From assembly GCA_030604325.1 (NCBI GenBank), contig JAUVWC010000038.1, forward strand, positions 1-8,367: a stretch of DNA of 8,367 nt, read 5' to 3'. The position numbers and the translations under genes were made by a program. The number at the start of each line of letters is the position of its first letter. Positions within the stretch are counted from its first letter, which is position 1. Below the pieces are notes generated by a model. That model was not told where the DNA came from, did not search any database, and worked only from the letters and a program-made list of their open reading frames with translations. The DNA comes from Candidatus Zixiibacteriota bacterium. Lineage in GTDB: Bacteria > Blakebacterota > Blakebacteria > Blakebacterales > Blakebacteraceae. Below are positions 1-7,391 of the stretch, piece by piece.

Positions 1-1734
1 GGTGCGGTCCATCATCAGTCGCTCCAGCGCCTCCTGCACCAGCATCTCGCTTTCGGTGTCGAGGCTCGAGGTAGCCTCATCCAGGATGAGAATAGGCGGG
101 TTCTTCATGATCGCCCGGGCGATGGCCAGGCGCTGCCGCTGGCCGCCGGAAAGCCGGACTCCACGATCACCGAGCATGGTTTCATACCCTTGGGGAAATT
201 CCGATATGAAGTCGTGGGCATTGGCTGCGTCGGCGGCCTTCTGCACCGCCTCCATATCATATACATCCTGCCCGTAAGCGATGTTGCGGGCCGCGCTGTC
301 GTTGAAGAGGATTGTCTCCTGTGTAACTACTCCTATGAGCCGTCGTAGAGATCCCACCGTTAACTCCCGCAGGTCGGTCCCGTCCATCAGCACGGCGCCT
401 TCGGTGGGATCGTAAAAACGCGGCAGCAGATCGGCCAGCGTGCTCTTGCCGGCCCCGCTCGGTCCCACCAGGGCCACCACCTCCCCCCTCTCCAGTAGAA
501 GATCGATTCCCTCCAGCACCGGCAGGCCCGGTTCGTATTCGAATGAGACGTTCTCGTACGAGATCCGCTCCCGGAACCCTTCCACGGTGCGGGCGCCGGG
601 TATATCAGTGATCTTCGGCGCAGTGTCGATTATCTCGAAGACACGGTCGGCGGCCGCCAGACCCTGCTGGAGTTGCGCATAGGCTTTCGTCACCTCGCGC
701 AGGGGGCTGAACATGCTGAAAAGGATCAGCAGAAAGGTCACGAACTCCTCCGCCGTAAGGGGGGAGCTTCCCATGAGGACCTGCATCCCGCCGATGTAGA
801 GAATACCCACACCCGCGGTAGCCGCCAGCACCTCGCTCGAGGGAGCGGCAAGTTTGCTGATCCGTGCCAGACGCAATGCCCGCTGGAAGTAGGACCAGGC
901 GGCCGCGGTGAAGTTCTTGGTCTCGAAAGCCTCCATATTGAAGGCTTTCACTACTCTGATCCCCCCCAACGTCTCATTGAGGATAGCCGTCAGATTACCC
1001 ATTTCGGCCTGCAGACGTCCCGTGCGGCGGAAGAGGCTCCGGCCCAGCTTATTGATGACAAACCAGGAGATGGGCAGCACCAGAAGTGCGACCATGGTCA
1101 GCCACGGGCTGATTACCACCGCCATGAGCAGAAACACCAGCACCGCAAGTGGATGCTTGATCAGCTCTACCAGCACCGCCGCCGCTGCCGAGTTGACAAG
1201 GGTTACGTCACTCGTTACACGCGCCAGTAGCACCCCTGTCCTGCTCTTGTGAAAATACCCCAGGGAGAGCAGGCTCATGTGTTCGAACAGATCAACCCGG
1301 AGATCCTTGATGAGACCGTGCTCAGCCACCGACATCAGATAGCGCTGCGTGTAACCAAACATGTTTTTCAGCAGAACTATGATTAGATACATAAGGCAGA
1401 GACGTACAAGTGTGCTCTTTGAGGTCGGCCCCGCTATCAGCTGGCGTGTGGCATTCTTCAAGGAAGATTTGAGATTCTCGATTCCCGTAACGGTGGGAAG
1501 GGTCAATCCACCACCGGGCTGGTCCGGAACGTCAGGCGCCTCGAGTTGAGCCTCCTCGAGGACACCTGACGGTGCGGTCAGTTGTTCAGATGCGAACAGG
1601 GTTTCCAGCGTGGGCAAAAGCATCCACACCATCAACCCCGAGAAGAGGGTGAAGAATATCGTACAAACGATCGACCCTGCCAGGTAACCCCGGTAGGGCC
1701 GTAGATAGCGGAGAATCCGCCGGAAGATGCGCAC
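1..1734 (-). CDS. MsbA-like ABC exporter, fused membrane and ATPase domains (C-terminus cut by window edge)
   Basis: This is a half-transporter that should dimerise in the cytoplasmic membrane and use ATP to export or flip a lipid or other hydrophobic substrate. MsbA (lipid A core flippase) is the closest familiar model, but the substrate is not proven. I translated 578 uninterrupted codons. The basic N-terminus (RIFRRILRYLRPYRGYL) precedes membrane segments near residues 19-40, 104-124 and 197-222, with two more around 300-340. The ATPase domain has Walker A GPSGAGKST (424-432), the Q-loop glutamine 472, signature LSGGQ (528-532), Walker B ILILDE (548-553) and the D-loop SSLD. The switch histidine and roughly the last 60 residues lie beyond base 1. 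The start is GTG at 1734, because an in-frame TAG sits two codons upstream and GGAAGGA (1741-1747) is 6 bases away. The loop between membrane segments 1 and 2 (about residues 41-100) is acidic and proline/glycine-rich, making Walker A about 40-50 residues later than in E. coli MsbA. It lies 22 bases after the polyprenyl synthase and is probably co-transcribed. Confidence 0.93.
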   Translation of the reverse strand, partial: MRIFRRILRYLRPYRGYLAGSIVCTIFFTLFSGLMVWMLLPTLETLFASEQLTAPSGVLEEAQLEAPDVPDQPGGGLTLPTVTGIENLKSSLKNATRQLIAGPTSKSTLVRLCLMYLIIVLLKNMFGYTQRYLMSVAEHGLIKDLRVDLFEHMSLLSLGYFHKSRTGVLLARVTSDVTLVNSAAAAVLVELIKHPLAVLVFLLMAVVISPWLTMVALLVLPISWFVINKLGRSLFRRTGRLQAEMGNLTAILNETLGGIRVVKAFNMEAFETKNFTAAAWSYFQRALRLARISKLAAPSSEVLAATAGVGILYIGGMQVLMGSSPLTAEEFVTFLLILFSMFSPLREVTKAYAQLQQGLAAADRVFEIIDTAPKITDIPGARTVEGFRERISYENVSFEYEPGLPVLEGIDLLLERGEVVALVGPSGAGKSTLADLLPRFYDPTEGAVLMDGTDLRELTVGSLRRLIGVVTQETILFNDSAARNIAYGQDVYDMEAVQKAADAANAHDFISEFPQGYETMLGDRGVRLSGGQRQRLAIARAIMKNPPILILDEATSSLDTESEMLVQEALERLMMDRT

Positions 1735-1756
1735 GCTCTATCCTTCCCGGGAAACC

Positions 1757-2746
1757 CTAATGCTCTCGGTTGAGGATAAACTCCATGATCTGCTCAAACG
1801 AGGCCCGAGCCTCGCCCTCGGGTAAAAGATCCAGTTGTTCACGCGCCTTTTCCATATAATTCCGGGCGGCTTCCAACGTGTATTCGAGCCCCCCGTACTG
1901 CTGAATGTAGGCGAGAATCTGGGGCCAGTTGCCATCCACGTCCGGATCGCTCAACAATATGGAAAGGCGCTCCCGGTCCGCAGCTTCGGCTACGCGCTGG
2001 GAGTAGATGATCGGCAGGGTGATCTTGCCTTCACGCAGGTCCTCCCCACCAGTCGGCTTACCCGTGACGTTCTCTACTCCCTCATAATCGAGTAGATCAT
2101 CGGTAAGCTGGAAGGCGGTGCCGATGGCCTCTCCCAGGTTTCTGTACCGCTCAGCTGTGGTGTCGTCGACTCCGCAAAGCACCCCGGCTATTTCGGTGGT
2201 GGCACCGAACAGGCTCGAGGTCTTACCCCGGATGCCAGAGAAATACTGCTCTTCGGTGATGCTCTGCTGGTGGCGCCCGTCTACCTGCAGCAGCTCTGCC
2301 TGGCTCATCCTCTCTATCGCCACCGCGAAAATGGGTGTAAGACGCGGGTTTCCAATATCGAGCAGCGTGCTGAAGGCACGGGCGAAGATGAAATCTCCCA
2401 TTAGGACAGAAGTGTTTTCCCCCCACACCGCATTCAGGGTTTCGATGCCGCGCCTTAGATCCGAGTCGTCGATCACATCGTCATGAACGAGGGTGGCCGT
2501 GTGGAGCAGCTCGACAGAGACAGCTGCCTTCACCACCGCCGATCCCGTACAATCATGCGCCTTGCAGATAAGCAGGAGGATGGTGGGGCGAATTCGTTTC
2601 CCCTTTATCTGATTCAGGTGGGCCCCCATCATCTTGACGATAGGGACATCGCTCGACAGTGACCGCTCAAACAGGTGCTCCACCGCCTGCAGGTCCTCAC
2701 TGATCACCTCAAGGTGATGGCTTACTTCTGCTTCATTGACGCTCAT
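1757..2746 (-). CDS. Long-chain trans-polyprenyl diphosphate synthase (IspB/HepT type)
   Basis: This enzyme extends farnesyl or geranyl diphosphate with isopentenyl diphosphate to give a long all-trans chain, most often the side chain of a respiratory quinone. The 329 residues match the family length. Visible motifs are GKRIRP (49-54), the first aspartate-rich motif DDVID (89-93) followed by arginines 98-99, GKTSSLF (174-180), and the second aspartate-rich motif DDLLD (216-220). The residue five places before the first motif is alanine 84, a small residue that in this family permits long products and argues against a farnesyl or geranylgeranyl synthase. Exact chain length (C35, C40 or C45) cannot be read from sequence. 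The ATG at 2746 gives a full-length N-terminus; its upstream GAGA is only a weak ribosome binding site. A consensus-like promoter lies about 30-65 bases upstream, and the ABC exporter follows after 22 bases. It could be named ispB by similarity, but orthology is not shown. Confidence 0.94.
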   Translation of the reverse strand: MSVNEAEVSHHLEVISEDLQAVEHLFERSLSSDVPIVKMMGAHLNQIKGKRIRPTILLLICKAHDCTGSAVVKAAVSVELLHTATLVHDDVIDDSDLRRGIETLNAVWGENTSVLMGDFIFARAFSTLLDIGNPRLTPIFAVAIERMSQAELLQVDGRHQQSITEEQYFSGIRGKTSSLFGATTEIAGVLCGVDDTTAERYRNLGEAIGTAFQLTDDLLDYEGVENVTGKPTGGEDLREGKITLPIIYSQRVAEAADRERLSILLSDPDVDGNWPQILAYIQQYGGLEYTLEAARNYMEKAREQLDLLPEGEARASFEQIMEFILNREH

Positions 2747-2782
2747 CGGATCTCGCAGACCACCTCTCGAAAAATCGGCAGG

Positions 2783-2811
2783 AATCTAGCTGCAGTCAAA
2801 TAGGGTGTCAA
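2783..2811 (-). promoter_or_regulatory. Sigma-70-type promoter for the polyprenyl synthase/ABC exporter unit
   Basis: On the minus strand a perfect -35 box TTGACA (2806-2811) is followed by a 17-base spacer and TAGATT (2783-2788), which matches 4 of 6 bases of the -10 consensus. Transcription would begin near 2776, giving a 5' leader of about 30 bases before the ATG at 2746. It lies wholly in the 92-base non-coding gap after tatC, where a second transcription start is expected. This is prediction from consensus only, and assumes a housekeeping sigma factor of the usual specificity. Confidence 0.55.
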
Positions 2812-2816
2812 CCGCA

Positions 2817-2845
2817 AGCATGCAGCTGCCGCTGCGGCTCATGCT
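2817..2845 (-). repeat. Imperfect dyad overlapping the tatC stop codon
   Basis: Arms AGCATG-c-AGC (2817-2826) and GCTCATGCT (2837-2845) pair over 9 bp with one bulged C (2823) and a 10-base loop. The tatC TGA (2839-2841) lies inside one arm. No run of T follows on the minus strand, so a classical intrinsic terminator is not supported. It could slow or partly end transcription, stabilise the holA-tatC message, or be chance in GC-rich DNA. It directly precedes the synthase promoter. Confidence 0.3.
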
Positions 2846-3588
2846 GCCCGCTCCGCCATGCGTCTGCCGATGGCAGCCACCCAGATGCTCAGCTCGTACA
2901 GGAGAACCAGCGGCACTAGAAGCATGATCATGGTAATCGCATCTGGAGGGGTGATAAATGCAGCCAGTACGGCGATCATGAAGATGGCGTAGATGCGGAA
3001 CTTGCGCATCAATGCCGGTGTGACGATTCCCAGCCGGGCCAGGAAGAAGGAAAGGACTGGCAGTTCAAACACCACACCGAACGCCAGCGTGAGCCGGAGG
3101 GCAAAGGTGAGATACTCCTTTATCTCCAGCGTGGGCTGGGCGATGTCAGACCAAGTGCCTAGAAGGAAGCGGAGGGCGTAGGGCAGAACGACGAAGAAGG
3201 CCATAGCTGCCCCGGCGAGAAAGCAGACAACGGTAGACACCACAACCACCGGCATCAAACGACGCTCTTTCTTCAACAACCCGGGGGCGATAAACCGCCA
3301 CAGTTCGAAAGCGATGTAGGGGAGTGCCATGATCACCGCCGACCAGAGGCTGATTCCTATCAGGGCCAGGAACACTCCCGTCGGTCTGAGGAAGATGAGC
3401 TTCATGTCGGGGAACTGTGTATGGAGCGGTCGGACCAGAATATACTCATAAATATATCTGGACAGCGGGAAGGCGATCACGGCTGCTACGACCACCGCCA
3501 CGCCTGAACGGATTAACATCCAGCGGAGTTCCTCCAGGTGATCCAGGAAGCTCATCTCCTTCGGATCTTGTTCTGCTCCGCGTATCAC
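2839..3588 (-). CDS. tatC: Sec-independent protein translocase subunit TatC
   Basis: TatC is the multispanning core of the twin-arginine translocase. It binds the RR signal peptide of folded, often cofactor-bearing proteins and recruits TatA for export. The 249 residues are typical. The N-terminal hallmark FLDHLEELR is at 14-22. F99-I-A-P-G-L with E108 matches the E. coli F94/E103 region that recognises the signal peptide, and FELP (174-177) is the conserved Glu motif of the fourth helix. Six hydrophobic segments fall near 25-42, 72-95, 113-137, 158-180, 197-213 and 216-237. The start taken is GTG 3588, with AGAGGA overlapping the holA TAG only 6 bases upstream, suggesting translational coupling. 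An ATG at residue 12 (3555) is an alternative, but its AAGGAG directly abuts the codon. No tatA or tatB gene is in the window, so the partner subunits are encoded elsewhere. Confidence 0.96.
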   Translation of the reverse strand: MIRGAEQDPKEMSFLDHLEELRWMLIRSGVAVVVAAVIAFPLSRYIYEYILVRPLHTQFPDMKLIFLRPTGVFLALIGISLWSAVIMALPYIAFELWRFIAPGLLKKERRLMPVVVVSTVVCFLAGAAMAFFVVLPYALRFLLGTWSDIAQPTLEIKEYLTFALRLTLAFGVVFELPVLSFFLARLGIVTPALMRKFRIYAIFMIAVLAAFITPPDAITMIMLLVPLVLLYELSIWVAAIGRRMAERAA

Positions 3589-3594
3589 GGTCCT

Positions 3595-4602
3595 CTAAGT
3601 GCTCCTTCCTGAATGACTGGCCGCCGTCAGTGCCAGCCGGCCGATGACCTGCTGTATCAAGACCTTTTTCTGCTTCGTGCGGCTCTTGAGAAATTTATCA
3701 CATTCTTTCAGGGCCTGCAGCATCTGCGGGAAAGCAGTAGGTGAAATACCTCTAGCGGCCGCGATCGCCTTGTCGGCGGCAAAAGGCTTGATCCCCACCT
3801 CACGGATAATGTTGCCACGTGAAGCTCCCTCCTGCAGCAGAAGGCTGACCTGGTAGATCTCAAGTACATAGCGTGTTAGCACCGACAATAAGAAAACAGG
3901 GTCTTCACCGACCTCTAGCAGGCGCGCCGCCAGACGCTGCGCCCCGGCCCCGTCCCCACTCAGCAACTTGCGTGGCAGATTCCAGGGCGATTCACCCCTG
4001 CGCCTTCCCACCACCTTCTCTACCGCTTCTACATCCACCGGTGTGCCGGCTCCCAGGTACAGCTCCAGTTTGGTCAGCTCCCCGTCAAGCATCCTCAGGC
4101 TGTCTCCCACCAGATCCACCAGCGCCTGAGCGGCTCCCTTCTCCAGGCGGATTCCGCGCTCAGCCGCCCGTTCGGCCACCCATTTATCGAGCTTCCACGG
4201 CTTGGGAGCTTCAAAGCGCACCACCTGCCCGGATGGTTGGCTATCCAGCGCGACGAGCCGTTTGTACGGCCGTCGGCGCCGGTCGAGGCCCGAAGCGAGC
4301 AGAGCCAGCGTTGTAGTGCTATCGGTAACCTGGGCCATGCGGTACCCCAGTTCAGCAATCGCCTCCTGCTCCTCCAGAGGAAAGCCGTTTAAGTCCCTTA
4401 CCAGGACGACACGCCGGCTATCACCCATCGGATACTCCTGGGCGGTCTCCTCGATTTCCCGGGGGCTCGCATCCCCCGGTGCGAATTGATTGAAGTTGAA
4501 CGCCCGGTAGGCTTCCTCTACAGCATTCTCAACCAGGCTGTGGGCCTTGGCCTCTATTCTTATCTCGTCATCACCCAGGAATGCATATACGGCTTTAAAC
4601 AT
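3595..4602 (-). CDS. holA: DNA polymerase III delta subunit (clamp-loader wrench)
   Basis: HolA is the clamp-loader subunit that opens the beta sliding clamp during replication. From the ATG at 4602 it is 335 residues, close to the usual 330-345. The N-terminus MFKAVYAFLGDDEIRIE has the typical hydrophobic strand and degenerate ATPase-like start. A central three-helix region carries DGELTKLELYLG, and the family's helical collar domain fills the C-terminal third, ending in a basic KSRTKQKKVLIQQ stretch. As expected for delta, no functional Walker A motif is seen. A TTG codon at 4650 would add 16 unconserved residues, so I prefer 4602. Neither candidate start has a recognisable ribosome binding site, which may be explained by a promoter placed to give a leaderless message. 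The stop lies 6 bases before tatC. Identification rests on overall family resemblance and is strong. Confidence 0.92.
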   Translation of the reverse strand: MFKAVYAFLGDDEIRIEAKAHSLVENAVEEAYRAFNFNQFAPGDASPREIEETAQEYPMGDSRRVVLVRDLNGFPLEEQEAIAELGYRMAQVTDSTTTLALLASGLDRRRRPYKRLVALDSQPSGQVVRFEAPKPWKLDKWVAERAAERGIRLEKGAAQALVDLVGDSLRMLDGELTKLELYLGAGTPVDVEAVEKVVGRRRGESPWNLPRKLLSGDGAGAQRLAARLLEVGEDPVFLLSVLTRYVLEIYQVSLLLQEGASRGNIIREVGIKPFAADKAIAAARGISPTAFPQMLQALKECDKFLKSRTKQKKVLIQQVIGRLALTAASHSGRST

Positions 4603-4609
4603 GGGCGGC

Positions 4610-4638
4610 AAACTACCCGAGGGGCACGTCGGTGTCAA
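4610..4638 (-). promoter_or_regulatory. Candidate holA promoter giving a near-leaderless transcript
   Basis: On the minus strand TTGACA (4633-4638) is followed by exactly 17 bases and TAGTTT (4610-4615), which has 3 of 6 bases of the -10 consensus. Counting from the -10 box places the start of transcription near 4603, one base before the holA ATG at 4602. This fits the absence of any Shine-Dalgarno sequence there. The -10 box is poor. A TATTAT lying around 4656-4661 (minus strand) without a clear -35 is a competing start that would give a leader of about 50 bases. Confidence 0.35.
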
Positions 4639-4781
4639 CGCGATGGACAACCGGGTGGAATAATAGGTTGTCTGAGCCGAGACCCTCTTTGTAGGCTGTC
4701 ACACGTCAGCCCTGCACTATGCCCCCTGCTGGAGCGAGAAATCGAAGGGCATAAGGGCATGTGGAAAGAACGGTCCGGTAG

Positions 4782-5726
4782 ATGAATGCGCGTATGAGAT
4801 CACTGCTTGTCACACTTCTGCGGGGCGTGGTGACTCTGCTTCTCCTCCTTTATGTAGCCAGTCGGGTGGATCTGGCTCAGACGTTGACCGATTTCCGGCG
4901 TGCTGCCTGGTGGGGACCGGCCGGTGCGGGGCTCCTAATGCTTGTAAACATCGGGCTCCAGTGGTTGCGCTGGCATCTGCTGGTACGTGCTGGAGACCTA
5001 GAGCTCCCACCGAGCCGAAGCCTCATCGTTCTACTGGCCGGCTACCCCCTGGGCCTCATTACCCCGGGGCGCATCGGCGAACTGGGACGAGGTGCTGTCG
5101 TATCAGGCACACACGATTCCGTCTCCGTTGCGGGGCTGACCCTGCTCGATCATGTCTACGGGCTGGTCGGAGCAGTGGGAGTGGCTTGGGCCGGCATGAT
5201 CATCTCCGGCTACGGCACGGCCTGGCAGTTGGCTGTCCTGTTCGTTTTTTACGTTGCTCTCGTTTACGTCGCCCTGCATCCCAACCGGCTCGTTCGCTGG
5301 CTGAAAACCCTCGCTCCATATCTGCCCGCGTTTATCAGGGAGCGGACAGAGGAGTCGGCGGGCCGGTTTGCCCAGGGGTGGCGTCTGGCAGGTAGAAGAG
5401 TGGCACTGGCGGCTATAGGGGTTTCGATCCTCCAGATCACAACGGTAGTGGTCCAGTTTACGATCTGCTACCTGGCGGTGGGTTCTTTCTCCTCGCTGAT
5501 AAAGGTAGTTGGAGCATGGGCTGTTGTCCTGGGGGCTAAACACTTCCTGCCTGTCACTGTGGGAGATGTGGGAGTTCGGGAGGGACTCGCCGTGGCGATC
5601 TTTGCCCACAGGGCACTTTCCACGGAGGCAGCGCTGGTGGCGGCGCTGATGATCTATGTACTGAACGTGCTCATTCCCGCCGGGGCCGGCGCCCTCGTCC
5701 TTGCCCGCTGGAGACAGGACCGTTAG
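4782..5726 (+). CDS. Flippase-like integral membrane protein (LPG synthase transmembrane domain/UPF0104 family)
   Basis: This 314-residue protein has about seven or eight hydrophobic segments (near 8-26, 45-62, 79-95, 125-140, 146-165, 207-232, 240-256 and 283-308) and the two family hallmarks: PGRIGELGR (94-102) and a late LPVTVGDVGVREG (255-267), equivalent to the usual P-x-G-G-x-G-x-R-E motif. Family members resemble the membrane half of MprF, which flips lysyl-phosphatidylglycerol, and are also found beside glycosyltransferases. Here the soluble aminoacyl-transferase domain is absent, so lipid aminoacylation is not predicted. A role in moving a lipid or lipid-linked sugar is inference from the family. 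The start follows an in-frame TAG directly (4779-4781); ATG 4794 is an alternative. The nearest ribosome-binding-like sequence, GGAAAG, is 13 bases upstream and weak. It diverges from holA and is followed by pckA after 53 bases. Confidence 0.85.
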   Translation: MNARMRSLLVTLLRGVVTLLLLLYVASRVDLAQTLTDFRRAAWWGPAGAGLLMLVNIGLQWLRWHLLVRAGDLELPPSRSLIVLLAGYPLGLITPGRIGELGRGAVVSGTHDSVSVAGLTLLDHVYGLVGAVGVAWAGMIISGYGTAWQLAVLFVFYVALVYVALHPNRLVRWLKTLAPYLPAFIRERTEESAGRFAQGWRLAGRRVALAAIGVSILQITTVVVQFTICYLAVGSFSSLIKVVGAWAVVLGAKHFLPVTVGDVGVREGLAVAIFAHRALSTEAALVAALMIYVLNVLIPAGAGALVLARWRQDR

Positions 5727-5739
5727 GGTTATTCTGTAC

Positions 5740-5756
5740 ACCCGGGTTTCCCAGGT
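5740..5756 (+). repeat. Short GC-rich hairpin between the flippase-like gene and pckA
   Basis: Arms ACCCGGG (5740-5746) and CCCAGGT (5750-5756) pair at 6 of 7 positions around a TTT loop. No T-run follows, so this is not a convincing intrinsic terminator. It lies 9 bases before the pckA ribosome binding site and could influence the pckA leader or message processing, or be chance. Confidence 0.25.
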
Positions 5757-5779
5757 ACCTCAATGAAGGATGTCATGAA

Positions 5780-7369
5780 ATGCGCGTGAAGAGCAGCTAC
5801 GGACTCGAGAACCACGGCATCATCAATGTCAATCACGAGTACTGGAACCTGTCCACCCCCGCCATCTATGAAGAAGCCATAAGAAGGCGCGAGGGTCTGG
5901 TGGCCCACCTGGGCCCCCTCGTGGTACGTACCGGACACCATACCGGCCGTTCGGCCCGCGACAAGTTCCTCGTCAAGGAACCGAACACGGAAAAGGATAT
6001 CTGGTGGGGTGAGGTCAACCGGCCGTTCGCCCCTGAGGATTTCGAAGATATGTGGAAACGCTGCCAGGCTTTCGTTCAGGGGCGCGACCTCTACATCCAG
6101 GATGTCTATGCCGGCGTCGACATCGAGTATCGCATCAGGGTACGGATCATCACCCAGTACGCCTGGCACAGCCTCTTTGTTCGCAACATGTTCATCCAGC
6201 CTCCGGCGGAGGATCTGAAGGATTTCGTACCCGATTTTGTCGTTCTCGACCTGCCCGAATTCTACGCCCTTCCCGATGTGGACGGAACGCGCTCCGAGAC
6301 CTTCGTTCTTCTCAACTTCAACGAGAAACTGGTTCTGATCGGGGGAACCAGCTACGGCGGTGAGATCAAGAAGAGTGTTTTCACTGTTATGAATTTCCTG
6401 CTGCCTAAGCGGGGTGTGCTGCCCATGCACTGCAGTGCTAACGTGGGGGAAGCGGACGATGTGGCCATCTTCTTCGGTCTGTCGGGCACCGGCAAGACCA
6501 CCCTCTCCTCCGATGTGGGACGCCGGCTGATCGGGGACGACGAGCACGGCTGGTCGGATAAAGGAGTGTTCAACTTCGAAGGAGGCTGCTACGCCAAGGT
6601 CATTAAGCTTTCGAAAGAGGGCGAGCCCGATATCTACCAGACGACACGCCGTTTCGGTACCATTCTGGAGAACGTAGCCATCGAGTCGGACACCCGGCAG
6701 ATCGACCTCGACGATGACACGCTGACAGAGAATTCCCGGGCCTCCTACCCGATTACTCATCTCACCTCCTATCTGCCGGAAATGATGGCCGGACACCCCC
6801 GCAATGTTATCTTTCTGACGGCCGATGCTTTCGGTGTCCTTCCTCCCATCAGCCGTCTTAGCCCAGAACAGGCGACATACCACTTTCTTAGTGGATATAC
6901 GGCCAAGGTGGCCGGTACCGAGAAAGGCGTAACCGAACCACAGGCCACCTTCAGCGCCTGCTTCGGCGCTCCCTTCCTCCCTTCTCACCCCTCTGTCTAC
7001 GCCGGCATGCTGGCTGAGAAAATACAGAAACACGGGGCGGAGTCATGGCTGGTCAACACAGGCTGGACCGGTGGAGGATACGGAACCGGGGAGCGCATGA
7101 AACTGGAATATACGCGGGCTATGGTCAGGGCGGCGCTGGCCGGCCAGCTGGACGAAGTTGATGTAAAAACAGAGCCGGTGTTCGGCCTGAGCATCCCCGT
7201 CGCCTGTCCCGATGTCCCGCCGGAGGTGCTGGATCCTAGCAGTACATGGACCGACGGCGAGGCCTACGACGCCAAGGCACAAGAGCTGGCCGAACGTTTC
7301 AGGTCCAACTTCGAGCAGTACGAGAAAGACGTCGATAAATCCGTTCTGGAAAGCGGGCCGGAGGGCTAG
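5780..7369 (+). CDS. pckA: Phosphoenolpyruvate carboxykinase (ATP)
   Basis: PckA converts oxaloacetate and ATP to phosphoenolpyruvate, CO2 and ADP (EC 4.1.1.49) in the cytosol. It is the entry step of gluconeogenesis and, in some anaerobes, runs in reverse. At 529 residues it is close to E. coli PckA (540). Key residues are all present: TGRS with Arg57 (substrate arginine), YGGEIKK with Lys197/198, MHCSAN with His217 (Mn ligand), P-loop GLSGTGKTT (233-241), the metal-binding GDDEHGW (252-258), and Arg320 in ENSRASYPI. The P-loop type and length identify the ATP-dependent, not GTP-dependent, class. ATG 5780 is chosen because GAAGGA (5765-5770) lies 9 bases upstream; other nearby ATGs are out of frame. 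The 53-base gap after the flippase-like gene leaves shared transcription open. The nitrilase gene converges from the right after 22 bases. No frameshift or missing residue is seen. Confidence 0.98.
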   Translation: MRVKSSYGLENHGIINVNHEYWNLSTPAIYEEAIRRREGLVAHLGPLVVRTGHHTGRSARDKFLVKEPNTEKDIWWGEVNRPFAPEDFEDMWKRCQAFVQGRDLYIQDVYAGVDIEYRIRVRIITQYAWHSLFVRNMFIQPPAEDLKDFVPDFVVLDLPEFYALPDVDGTRSETFVLLNFNEKLVLIGGTSYGGEIKKSVFTVMNFLLPKRGVLPMHCSANVGEADDVAIFFGLSGTGKTTLSSDVGRRLIGDDEHGWSDKGVFNFEGGCYAKVIKLSKEGEPDIYQTTRRFGTILENVAIESDTRQIDLDDDTLTENSRASYPITHLTSYLPEMMAGHPRNVIFLTADAFGVLPPISRLSPEQATYHFLSGYTAKVAGTEKGVTEPQATFSACFGAPFLPSHPSVYAGMLAEKIQKHGAESWLVNTGWTGGGYGTGERMKLEYTRAMVRAALAGQLDEVDVKTEPVFGLSIPVACPDVPPEVLDPSSTWTDGEAYDAKAQELAERFRSNFEQYEKDVDKSVLESGPEG

Positions 7370-7391
7370 CCGAGAAAGCGGACTCAATTCA

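Noticed and set aside
673..1230. A 185-codon plus-strand frame
   Set aside because: It is antisense to the continuous ABC exporter frame, which I translated without a break; its His/Gln/Arg-rich product looks like a mirror artefact.
4694..4711. GGCTG/CAGCC inverted repeat with an 8-base loop in the divergent gap
   Set aside because: A 5-bp stem is expected by chance in GC-rich DNA and it lines up with no promoter element.
4746..4760. Tandem AGGGCAT/AAGGGCAT before the flippase-like gene
   Set aside because: Only two short copies, with nothing else to support a binding site.
4486..4785. A 99-codon plus-strand frame spanning the holA/flippase gap
   Set aside because: Its first part is antisense to the holA N-terminus and the rest has no recognisable features; it overlaps the flippase-like start by only 4 bases but lacks a ribosome binding site.
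5700..5728. TTGCCC with a 17-base spacer and TAGGGT as a pckA promoter
   Set aside because: Both boxes are poor (4 and 3 of 6 bases) and lie in the end of the flippase-like coding region.
5103..5741. A 212-codon minus-strand frame opposite the flippase-like gene
   Set aside because: Its translation is low-complexity and polar with no family resemblance, and the plus-strand frame has clear membrane segments and family motifs.
5729..7033. A 434-codon open frame on the minus strand, opposite pckA
   Set aside because: It lies almost entirely antisense to a pckA with all catalytic motifs, has no recognisable domain, and long mirror frames are usual opposite GC-rich coding sequence.
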